DNA from: Prunus persica
Taxonomy: Eukaryota > Streptophyta > Magnoliopsida > Rosales > Rosaceae
Assembly: GCF_000346465.2 (NCBI RefSeq)
Contig: NC_034011.1
Span: 310,001 to 374,000, forward strand
Direction of reading: 5' to 3'
Length of the DNA: 64,000 nucleotides
Every line of letters begins with the position of its first letter. Positions within the stretch are counted from its first letter, which is position 1. This document shows, in pieces, positions 46,543-60,247 of the stretch. Made by a program: the position numbers and the translations under genes. Below the pieces are notes generated by a model. The model was not told the DNA's origin and made no database searches. It was given only the letters and a program-made list of their open reading frames with translations.

Positions 46543-48884
46543 TTCAATTATAAATTAATAACTAACAAAGAAAGATTCACTGAAATTCAAGAAATGGTGA
46601 TCAGACAAATGTGAGAACCCTATGTTTTGGGAAGTAGAAGAAGACACTAGAACCAGTTGCACAAGATGAGGTTGTGTTTGTTTGGTTTGGAGTTCATGCA
46701 GAAACAGAATGAGTCTGTATATATAATACTTACTATTGCTAAGTGGTAGTGGAAGGTCAGTCTAACTTTTATCTTTTTTTTTTCTCTTCTTTTTAATAGT
46801 TCTAGGGGCGGGAAATGGAACCGACCAATAACATTTAGGCATTGGCCACTTTTTCTGTTCTTTTTATTTTGTAAATATTTGTGATGGTTCAGAAAAAAGG
46901 TAACGGAATAAGAAGAATTGAAATGGGTGGGCAAATCCATAAGCCCCCCATGTTCTTCCCATAACTGTCACTTTCTTTGGTCCCAAATTCTAGTTATTGC
47001 AGAAGTGGCATATATTTTTATAATGGCCACGAACCATAAGCCTCCCTCCCTCTTTCCGTTTTTTGGGTTTGGTTTGGAAGACGAGTCAAAATCCATTTCA
47101 AAAGAATTGAATTATATATGCATTGCAGACGGTTGACGCTAAAATGATCATAACTTCCAATAAGATTTGACAAGTATCTGGTCTGCTAAGTAGATAATGC
47201 TAGGGAGCCTTCTGCATATTGTCTGCAACTCATTTCAGAGAAATGATATTACCACTAGTGAAATTGACATCATTTCTCATTAGCGTAGTCCAACTTGGAG
47301 TGAATTACGTCAAATTTTTGTCATTTGTGGCCAACCCGAATTAGTGTTTATGCGATTCGCAGTTAAGAATTTGGTCCAAAATTTCTAACAGCAGTTTGAT
47401 AGCATATGCATTTGAGCATTTAAATATAGGGAGTCATCCTATCCTATCCAATCCAATCCTAGGTAACAAATCAGGTTTTAAACCAAACGCATGCGGTCCC
47501 TTTCGGTTTTCCAATTGGTATTGGAAATGAGTTGGTGTGGCTTGGCCGAAAAGGTTTCCAGTTATCTTTCTGTTAAGTTGGCAAGTCCACTATCAACCCT
47601 CTCTCCAATATTAATATATTTCTGTGGTATAGCAACAGCAGCTCTCTGGCCGACCAAAATTGATGTCACTCTATCTATACGCCCAGGGCTTCTCAGTTGA
47701 TTGCTTGCTTCTTTAATGGTCCACCTTCATCCTCTCTCTGCCTCAAATACTGAAATGATTAGGTTTAGCTAGGTTCAACTCAAACTATAACTGTGTAGCC
47801 TAATTTTCAACTGTCTATGGGGCGGCGGATCATGCACAAGGAATTTCACATATGTGCTCAAGAAAAAATAAAATAAAAAATAGTAGTTGTTCACTTCCTC
47901 ACAGTTTGACATATATACAAAAATAATTTGATAGAAACATTGGAAAAAAAAAGTTCTTTGTACACGTGTCAAACTGAACTTTGTCTATAAAAGCAAGAGT
48001 CAAATAGCAATTTCTAAGGCCAAGTCGACCAAGTCCATATCATCCACCATGCACCTCATGTTTTGTGTTCGAATTCCCTCTCTCTATATTATTTTTGCCA
48101 ATAAAAAGATATGTCATCTATTAACAAATCCATGTCCTTCATATATTCAGAGAGGTTTCTTTATTGTTCAAGAAAAATATAAATTTCTTTGCAGGATATA
48201 TGATTAACACTCTGAGAAAAGTCGTCGTACACTTCTATTTTATAATTCATAAGAGAGAAATGACACTTACAAGGGTGTGAATGACATCTTTTACAAATGC
48301 ATATTGCGCGTAATGATGGACCCAAAATTTTTTCAGGGGATGTACAATATTTGAAAGGTTAAAAATTTTATTTTAAAAAAAAATAAATTAGATAATCAAA
48401 TATCCTTAGAATTTAAACAATACTAATAGCATTCATAATTCATTAAAAAATTAAAATAACGAAAAAGCAAAGAGCTGAGACGTTTTAGTCCGACAAAGCG
48501 AAGCATAAGCATCAAAGCGTTAAAGAGTATGCTTTTTGAGACATAAATTGTTTTGACAAGAAAAATTTATAAATCGACTAATTATTATCGAAGCATAATA
48601 ATCAGTTTAATATAATTAAATATAAATACTAATTTTCATCTAAGCACAATAATCAATCCCAAAATTTAAAATACTCAATTGGCCATACAAGATCTAAAGA
48701 GGAGGGGGGAAATTAAAGTGAGAGAAATAAACTATAAAAGCCCATGAAATATTACCTAATAATTATCTTCAAGACGTTATGAATACTTAAATTTGCACTG
48801 GAGAAAGTTTGAGAGACTTGGGAAGTGATTTTGGGGTTGTGGGTTCTCTATCATCATCACATGCTTAATTGATAATAATAAAAA
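46543..48884. other. Intergenic region, polygalacturonase promoter side
   Basis: The first few hundred bases upstream of 46542 hold the polygalacturonase promoter (minus strand). The remainder has no recognised gene; ORFs such as 46647-46940, 46918-47136 and 47491-47700 look like chance reading frames. Confidence 0.55.
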
Positions 48885-49246
48885 TGTTGTAAATGCATGA
48901 GTTGGTGGATGACCATCATACCTCTTAATATTCCACCGTTGGATTTTATGTAACCTAGAAGGAAGATGTGATAGCAGTAGCAGAAGGCGGATGCTCTAGT
49001 TCCAGGCTGATTATAAGAGATAGTTTACTCGGACAGTGGGATAGCTTAAACATCATCTCCGCACTAAGTATTTGTAATTAGTACTTGTAACCTATAGGTA
49101 TATTGTAAATGATGGTATTCAATCTTCTATCTTGTAAGCCTATAAATAGGTGGTTCTACCAAAGATTAAGTAAGGAATAAACATGGTGAAGCTTTATCTT
49201 TAACATATCACTTCTCTCTATATTTTCTCCCTCTAGTTTTATAACA
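48885..49246. repeat. Solo LTR
   Basis: A 362-bp sequence begins TGTTGTAA and ends TTATAACA, so the ends are inverted repeats matching at 7 of 8 bases and have the canonical TG...CA form. It is flanked by AAAAA at 48880-48884 and 49247-49251, a possible 5-bp target duplication, although A-runs weaken that evidence. Inside, CTATAAATAGG at about 49140 looks like an LTR TATA box. No internal retroelement sequence adjoins it, so it fits a solo LTR left by recombination. Confidence 0.68.
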
Positions 49247-49448
49247 AAAAAGATTTTTTTTTTTTTGGTTGGAGGATAATAAAAAGGTTAAAGTAGTAAT
49301 TTGACAAAGTCAGAATTGCATCAATACTGCGCGTTTCATTAAAAGTAAACAAAGGCATTGCGAAGACGACGTCGTTTGCACTGCAGAAAAATGAAAACAA
49401 AAAGACTTAAAGTCATCATCCTCCTTTGAAAGGCCTTGTAAACACACC

Positions 49449-49553
49449 TCAGATGCAGAACCTTAGCACCAGCAAAGGGGCATACTCCGGCCTCTCCACT
49501 GGTTGAGCGGCAAAGTGCACAGCTTCAATAGCCTGATCAACTTTCATAAAATC
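49449..49553 (-). pseudogene. Unidentified coding-like fragment
   Basis: On the minus strand a 34-codon open stretch reads DFMKVDQAIEAVHFAAQPVE then RPEYAPLLVLRFCI and stops at 49449. It is preceded by a TAG that could be a splice acceptor. Residue composition and codon pattern look protein-coding, unlike the surrounding AT-rich DNA. I do not recognise the family. It may be the last exon of a lost gene, a captured fragment, or chance. Confidence 0.3.
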
Positions 49554-50188
49554 GTAATTTTCTATTCAACACCCTCTCTCTCCTCACTTGTGAACTGTCC
49601 TTCCTCCAACCTTGAGGTCATTGTGACATTACAAGCATGTAAATAAAATCTATTTTTTGCTGTTATTCTGTTAAAACCCACCTCATTTCTAACAGCTAAC
49701 AGCTAACAGCTAATAGCTAACGACTAAGGCACAAGTCGCGTTACACCCCGAGGCTCACCAAAATAAACAATTGCATTGTTGAGCTGAATGTGGTGATCCC
49801 TTGTGCCACCTAAAAGATAGCAAACGAGTCATTTAGTACAACCGCATTGTCAAACATATCTAACACAAACCATTGAGGTATATGAGTAACATCTGCTTAC
49901 ATGACAATCTATCAATATAAAAAGAAAAAAAGAATAATAATCATAATAATCAAGGGTGTGCAAACCCATTAAGATCTGAGGACTTAGTAAGCAGAAGAAC
50001 CTTCTTAATCTTCTTTCTTCTACATTACAAATCTAAAGCGGATAAATATAACAACAAATAAACAAGGGATTTGAAAAGACAAATATTACAGCTTCAATAT
50101 GACGATCACATTCAAATGGGACACAAGCTACGTTTCTACAGCAGCCCACATTTTCCTGTGCAGAGCAAACATCAACTACTAAGAACAG

Positions 50189-52909
<2,721 letters not shown>

Positions 52910-53654
52910 GAGCTCAAACAAAAATAACTGAGCGAATAGCCTTCTAGATTCCCCTTCTCAAATTAATAAAACAAATCAATAATTTACCTGCAGAAAGCAT
53001 AACGATGCATTAAGGCATTTATCCAATGGCAATATATGTGATGAGAGTTATTTCCAAAAGTTGTTAAGATCATAAAACAGATGTTCTGATTGGAGTCAAT
53101 CAACGCTGAGACACAGTTCCTTGTATTAATACATTCCTTTATTGGTGAATCTATGAACTGTAACGGAATTATTAAACAAGAGGACAAAGCCAAGCACCGA
53201 ATGTGAATTTGTTTCGAAAACTTTAAAATAGTTAATAACTAAACATTAGATTGATTCAATGAAATCATACCAGAGCTAAAAATTGACAATAAAAACAGTT
53301 AAATATGTGATGCAAGGAAGCAAATCCAAAATAAAGAAGTGAGCAAGCACAAAACAAAGGAAGGCACTTTCCCATAAATTAAACGGATGCTGCAGCACAA
53401 GGCTCTTATCTACAATTCACAAATTTTAATTTCTGTCACTTTCCTGCAATTTCTTGGCAACCAAACATATCTCAAACACAAATTACACTACAGAAAAGGG
53501 CAAAATGAAAATTTTTATTTTTAAAAAAAAAACAACAGGATTTGATTTTATTGTACGTACGACAACATATTGAGAGAAGCTAAAAATTTAAATAGCTAAA
53601 AAAGAGAAGAAAAAAATGTAATTGATATGACAGACAAACAGAACGGCAAAATGA

Positions 53655-53662
<8 letters not shown>

Positions 53663-53685
<23 letters not shown>

Positions 53686-53690
53686 TATAA
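53663..53690. repeat. (TA)n microsatellite in the GSK3 leader intron
   Basis: A TA run lies between the coding region and the first leader exon of the minus-strand kinase gene. Confidence 0.88.
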
Positions 53691-53892
53691 GCTGGTAAAG
53701 GTATGAGAAAAAAATGGAATTTTACCGATCTGCGTGAGGGTGCGCCATGATCAGTGGGTTAGATTGATGATGCGATGTGAAATTTTGAAAATGTCAATCA
53801 GAATCACTCCAATCTGATTAAGTTTGATTAGTACCAGGCTACAAGCTATTTACTTGGTTTTGGGTTGTGTTATTGAAACTTGAAACTACAAA

Positions 53893-53896
<4 letters not shown>

Positions 53897-53929
<33 letters not shown>
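53897..53929. repeat. (GA)n microsatellite upstream of the GSK3-like gene
   Basis: On the gene's own (minus) strand this is a CT run, lying upstream of the leader exon at about 53750, similar to the CT tract in the galactinol synthase leader. Confidence 0.9.
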
Positions 53930-53932
<3 letters not shown>

Positions 53933-54129
53933 AGATTTGGATTTTGGAGAAACTACAAAGGAGGAGGGAGGGGAGGGGTTGAGGTTGGTTAATGAAATGA
54001 ATGAAGATTGGATTTGGTTTGGTTTTTGTCTGTTTGGTGAAGAAGAAGGCAGTCAAAACTCAAAAACACAGACAAATAGAAAGAGAAGAGCTCAAACATT
54101 TATGTGTGTTTTTTTAATTAATAAATAAT

Positions 54130-56386
54130 ATTATTAATCAACCAATTATTTGGTAATATATCTGTTTCTCTCTCTGCCTCGTTCCTCGTTCCTCAAACCC
54201 CTCTCTTTCTTTTTCAACTTTCAACAGTCTCTCCCTCTTTTGACCGGTCAAACTTCAAACCCCTCCCATGGTGGGGCCTGTCCCGTCCACTTTCAAAGTC
54301 TCTCGCTTTGAAACAAGCAATTATTATGGCAGTTGGAGACTTGGCTGCCCTCCCCATGACTTTCTTGTTTTCTCTCCTCATCCGACTTTTTCTTGTTTTT
54401 AGCAAAATTACTTTATTATCCTTCATCAGATTTTTTTAGGCCCAACAGCACAAATTCCTTGAGAATACTTGGCCCAATTATGAGCCCAACAATTAACAAT
54501 CCGTTGGGTTCAGTTCTGGGTCGAAACGAAATAAGGATATGTACTTTTCTTTACTCTCCCTGGCCCAGTTTGATCAAATTCGAATTGGGTCAAATATGAT
54601 CCCTCAAATCAAACCTTGAATCTCAAACAGAAATATCATATTCATAGTGATATATGATATAAAGTTTGTGCAAAGTAGTAGCCGGTTTTCAGATAAGGTA
54701 GTGGTTATTAAATTTGTGTTGGATCCGCATAATGAGTGCTTTACATAAATTAATCAATTCATGGGTTTGTAATTGAGGTAACCAACAATGAATTAGTGAC
54801 AGATTTTAGGTTTTGGTGATCCACAAGGCATTAATTTTCAGGTGTTGGTTTCATAAGTCATTATTAACAAATAATTAAGACTGAGGACCATCTGCATAGA
54901 AATAATTAGTGACTTGACCAGTCGGACCACCAAACCAAACCAAACCCACTTTAGCATAATTAAGGGTTGTATTTAATTTATAGCATAATTAATTTAAAAT
55001 AAAACAAATGGTGTGTGGCAAAGGAAGGCAGGACACCTAATCACATCCAGTAATAAGAAAAAGTAAAGGAATTTGGTTAAGACATGAGATGAGATGTAAG
55101 AGAGCCACGCTTAAAACGCCACCTAATGTTCTCGAATCTCCAAAAACCCAAATAATTGGATATCCATTCGTCATCATCATTTGAGGGATGAGATAAGAAA
55201 GGTACGTTACAATAATTTCACCGTTGCTCAGATTATAATCAACCTTAAAGCCCAAATCCCGAAACAATACATTCTCATCAAGCTATCTTTCTTATCTGTC
55301 AATCATGCAAGGCCTTCAAGTTTCAACGTTAGCACATTTTACCAATAATGAGCCAACACATAAATTTTTTACCTAACAAAAGTAGTGATATATATGTACG
55401 TACATAGTATCATAGGTTTCTGGAAACTTAATTTACTTATGGGAATGACACGTAAATGCGTTGACATTTCTGTCGTAACTTTTGTATTTTTTATATTAAA
55501 TACAGCAATTCTCTGCTAATTGGATTTAATTTTATTAAAAAAGCATGGACTTACAGGCTAGTTGTCATAAAATTTTAACACTGTGTGAGAGAAAACCTCC
55601 TATATCACTTTTTAATTTTGGCAACCCAAAAAAAAAAAACAAAAGCAATCTCTCCATACATCAAATATACTATAACCTCTAGGGAGAAATCCACAAATTG
55701 AACCTTTTACTATAACATGATTCTCAAACAGACTACATTATCTCAATATGTTGTCGATAGTTTTAATGATCGGTTCGCTGATTGGAAAAAGAAATTGATT
55801 GAACTATAGGATTGGTAGCTTGATGCATGCGTACAACCAATTCGTTACGTTCAACTCTCTGCAAATGTGATCGGTGTTGGCGTGATTAGTTTGAGTATCG
55901 GTTCCAAAAGAAGTTGGTTGCGTGGAAGGTTTGCACAGAAGAAGTTGTTGTAGGGATTATATGAGATGAGACCATTTGGACGTGTTGGTATCTGACCGTC
56001 CAAACAGCTGCTCGACTTTTGTTGTATGCGGTTTACCCTCTCTAAAGAAAGACCAGGGACATTTCCGTCAATTCAAGGAAAAAAGTTCTCTCATTCATGC
56101 TGTCGTGCATGATCACTCCTCAACGTCAGCATGCATTCAGCTAAAGCATTGTAATGTGTGAACGCTGAAAATGCCAATAAAAAGTTTCTCCGCGGCAACA
56201 GCCACGTTTTCCCCAAATTACCCTCTGAAACAACCGACAATGCCACATACACCCTCCTTCCCGCTGAAAAGTCAACTCGGTAAGTGACAGTTCATTCAAG
56301 CTGTTCATGGAAGAAGGGCGTCTGAGTAATTTCCAGGTAACAGCTCTTGCAATAGTCCAAAAGTCACGCGTCAACCTAAAAACCGT
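54130..56386. other. Intergenic region between divergent GSK3 and PP2C genes
   Basis: About 2.2 kb with no recognisable exon. Left part is the GSK3-like promoter, right part leads into the PP2C promoter. The ORF at 55037-55267 shows no identifiable domain. Confidence 0.55.
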
Positions 56387-56529
56387 CACGTGTCCGTCAA
56401 CCGAAATCCTTGCTGTTCTCAACAGTAAACTGTAAAAGCTCCTGAAAACCCACACGTGTCAATGACCCAACAACCTTACCGCTAGCCACCGGTAACCCTT
56501 CTCACCCAAACAACCCAACCATATAAATA
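56387..56529 (+). promoter_or_regulatory. PP2C promoter: two ABREs and a TATA box
   Basis: Two identical CACGTGTC motifs (56387-56394 and 56453-56460, 66 bp apart) precede a TATA box (TATAAATA, 56522-56529), about 225 bp before the start codon. CACGTGTC is a strong ABRE core bound by ABF/AREB bZIP factors, and two copies are typical of ABA-responsive promoters. The motifs are read directly; ABA response is inferred. Confidence 0.7.
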
Positions 56530-56752
56530 CCGGTTCAAGCCAAACTCACTCAATTCTTCGCTGATTCAGCTAAAAAAGAAAGAAAACCGAATAGAAAGTG
56601 CGAGAAAAGTCTCAAGAAACCGCGAGAAAATAACAAAAATTATCTGATTCTCTTCGTCGTCGTCGTCGTTGTTGAAGTTTTCTTTGAGCTTAACAAAGTT
56701 TTGGGATCATTTTCTTAAAGGTGTTTGTTTGTGTGGTATGATTTGATAGAAA

Positions 56753-59302
56753 ATGGTGGCAGAAGCTAAGATTGTGTGTCAGCAGAGCGTGCCCGTTTTG
56801 GAGGTTCAGTATTTTGGTAAAGGGACTAATGTTCATGAGGTTGAAGATGTAGTTGCAGTTTCACAGTCGATTTCGCCCAAGAGTTTTGACCGAAATCGTG
56901 CTTCGGAATCCGTCTCCGATGCTATAACGAGCTCTCAAGTCGTGAGTTTTCTGACCTTGATGCTCCGCTTTTTGGACCGTTTGATCTTCTAGTTGTCAAT
57001 TGCGATGTGGTTTAGTATGGTTTTAGGTGATCATGAATCTGGGTTTTTTTTTTTTTGGTAGTTTTGGACCTCGAATTTGGTACTTCCGTTGAATTCTTAT
57101 GGTTTCTGACTTTTAAAATATAGGGTTTTGTGCTTACTGGGTAGCTGAATTTTGATGGAAGTTTTGCACATAAATATAAGAAATTAGAGTGAATTACCTT
57201 GTTTTATAATTGAACTGCGAAAGTTGGTTCTTACAAGGTAGAGGCAAGTTTTTGTTCTTGTTAGATAACTAATTATTATTTGGCTAATGTGATGATTAAA
57301 TAAAGGACCCTTAAATAAAAGATGCCCGCCTGGTAGGGTACTCTGTTACCATGATTCATCAAAACATTGGTTGGGTTCGATGTGGATGAAAATCAATGTT
57401 GACTTTTTGCCCATGTATGATGCCGATTTTCAAAGCTGGCAATTTGTAGATTTCTGGTTCCTTTCAGAACCTGTGCTGTATCAAGTTATTTGTTTGTTCT
57501 TTTTGGTCTCATAAAGTAGAGAAAACTGTATTCTTGACATAGAATTGTGATGTTGTGTGAGTGTTGGGTACTTGCAAGTCTGGACGGATGGTTTATATGA
57601 TGATCTTAGCGCTACATAATTATAATTGTGAACAACTATCCGCATTATTAATGAACTTAAACAAATATGAATTGCTTTGTGAATTGAAAATTTGAACTGA
57701 TTCACATAGGTTTGGAAAATCTTAGGAATGGATACACATCATACATTCTCTTCGTGTCTTATGCCTTCAATTTCTACTGTATAGTTGCTGCTCATTAGAA
57801 ACAATGCTACCAGGCAGTATGGTAGTATTTTATATGTGTCAATGGAAAATCTTGGCATTTAATTCCTTATTCTTTACTCCTTTTCAGGATGTTAAACCTG
57901 CGGATAAAATTCCTGATTTGGCTCTAGAATCGGCTGATCTTCAATTCTTCCCTAGGCTCCGTTCTGGTAGCTTTGCTGACATCGGACCCCGTAGATATAT
58001 GGAAGATGAACATATACTAATAGATGATCTATCTTCACACTTGGGATCACTCTTTAATTTTCCCACGCCAAGTGCCTTGTATGGGGTAATAATATCACTT
58101 TGGACTTCTAATTGCAATGACCTTGAACTTGTGGTTTGCTAGTTGTGATGCTTACTGAGGTTGAAAATGTTATATAGGTATTTGATGGACATGGAGGACC
58201 TGAAGCGGCATCTTATGTCAGAAAAAATATGCTCAGATTTTTTTTTGAAGATGCCAATTTTCCTCAGATTTCTGAAGTTGATGAGATTTTCTCAGAGGAG
58301 CTTGAGAACTCCCTCCGTAAGGCATTTCATCTGGTTGACCTTGCGCTGGCAGATGACCGCAGTGTAAGCAGTTCATCTGGGACAACAGCATTAACTGCTA
58401 TGATATTTGGAAGGTATATCTATGCCTTAGAACTCTTTTTCCTCCCTTCACATTGTGCCAAAATAACCTGTTTCCTTGGCCTACCTAGGCTTCATTTCAA
58501 ATATCTAATATTGATTTCACAAACATATGGTGTTATGCTACTATATCAAGTGTAGTTCGTTATCAAAACTAATATCCCATGTATGATTTGTCAACCTTTT
58601 ATTTTGATTCAAGTTATGCCGAGTACGAAATTTTATTTGCATACCTCTTCAGTATTGGCAATTATATATTTTTGTCCATTCTACTTTTTATTCTCTTCGA
58701 TGGTGATTGACCTTATTATTTTCTTTTTCAGGCTTCTAATGGTAGCCAATGCTGGGGATTGTCGAGCTGTTCTCTGCCGGAAAGGAGAGGCAATCGATAT
58801 GTCTCAAGACCACAGGCCCATTTATCCCTCAGAAAGGAAGCGGGTTGAAGAATTGGGTGGATATGTTGATGATGGGTATCTGAATGGCGTCTTATCGGTA
58901 ACCCGAGCATTAGGTGACTGGGACATGAAGTTTCCCCGTGGTTCTTCATCACCCCTTATTGCTGATCCAGAGTTCCGGCAAGTGGTTTTAACAGAGGATG
59001 ATGAGTTTCTCATTATAGGGTGTGATGGGATTTGGGATGTGATGTCAAGTCAGCATGCAGTTAGCCTTGTTCGACGTGGGCTACGGCGGCATGATGACCC
59101 GGAGCAGTGCGCAAGGGATCTTGTTATGGAGGCTCTTCGCCTCAACACGTTTGATAATCTCACTGTGATTGTGGTATGCTTCTCCCCTCTTGATCATCGA
59201 GAACCATCACCACAGCGGGAACGAAGATTTAGGTGCTGCAGCCTCTCTGCGGAGGCCCTATGTAGTTTGAGGAACTTGTTGGACAGCAGTGCCAGCGGTT
59301 GA
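56753..59302 (+). CDS. Protein phosphatase 2C (DBP1/PP2C22-27-47 type)
   Basis: A Mg/Mn-dependent Ser/Thr phosphatase. Four exons (56753-56941, 57888-58085, 58178-58413, 58732-59302) give 397 residues. The first ~85 residues form a low-conservation N-terminus; the catalytic domain then shows [32 protein letters not shown] (metal-binding DGHGG), [55 protein letters not shown] and [11 protein letters not shown]. All metal-coordinating Asp residues are in place. The [16 protein letters not shown] version fits the plant group including PP2C22 (DBP1), 27 and 47, not the clade A ABA co-receptors. The exon 1 boundary uses CAAGTC|gtgagt. The promoter carries two ABREs. Confidence 0.94.
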
Positions 59303-60247
59303 TTGTAGATATAATTTTTCAAATAAATGTCTCCCTCATACATTGTTTTGGCTGCTTCAGTCATGAGATAAAAAAGCAGCTATCAGTTTTGTAGGTGTTC
59401 AGTGAGCTCTGGGTTGATGTACATACATAAGAAGGGGGACGCGGATGGTGATTGTGTTGTAAAAAGATGTATGTTCGTACATTCTTTTAGTTTACAGCAG
59501 AGAGTGATTGGTTCATCCGATGTAGTCCATTTGTAATCCTCTCATGTGTATTTATTTTATGTATATTATTTGGATCTTCATTTCTTTTTAGCTCTTCCTC
59601 TGCTTTTGTCCTTTTAGCACTTGGCTTTCAACAATGTAACCCCTAATATACGATTAGCATTTGACAAGCTACTAAGTGATTTTCTATAATTCAATGACTT
59701 GTTTCTTTCTTCTTTTTTTCCCCCGTGTCTTTTGGTGCTTGATCTTAAAAAAGATGGGACAAATATAACAGGGATTTTTTAGCCAACAGGAAAATCCTCA
59801 CAGGGCTTTTATGTCAATTACCTGACTTCCATTAGTATAACTTCCAGAAAGAGAGAGAGAAATAGAGGACCATCCATTTTCTTCCGTATCAAGGCTGATT
59901 GATACAAAACATGGAAGCATAAACAAGTCAAGTAATCCATTCATAAACAATTCAAGTAACAAAGATTACGTAGACTCCAAGCCTAAAGGTATCATAATTT
60001 CTTTAATTCTTTTTCTTTTAGGGGAGTGACATACAACAGAGAAAGCCGTTCATTTAGGAGACGGCCATTGACCCAAATGATCTCACAAAGATCTTCATTG
60101 TGCTCCTTTTGTTCTTCAGCAAGAAAATCATTGGTATTACAACTGATAACAAATTAAATGATAGCACATTGGTATTATATTTCATTGGAAACATTTGCCA
60201 CGTTAAACGAATTTGTGACATTCAGAATCGGTTAACCTTTTGAACTG
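59303..60247. other. Convergent 3' intergenic region
   Basis: The spacer between the PP2C stop and the stop of the cyclase-like gene on the other strand; it should contain both 3' untranslated regions. No other exon is recognisable. Confidence 0.6.

Noticed and set aside
48001..48080. SINE-like A/B-box resemblance (GTTCGAATTCCC near 48067)
   Set aside because: Only one short box-like motif, no A box at the right distance, no poly-A end or target duplication.
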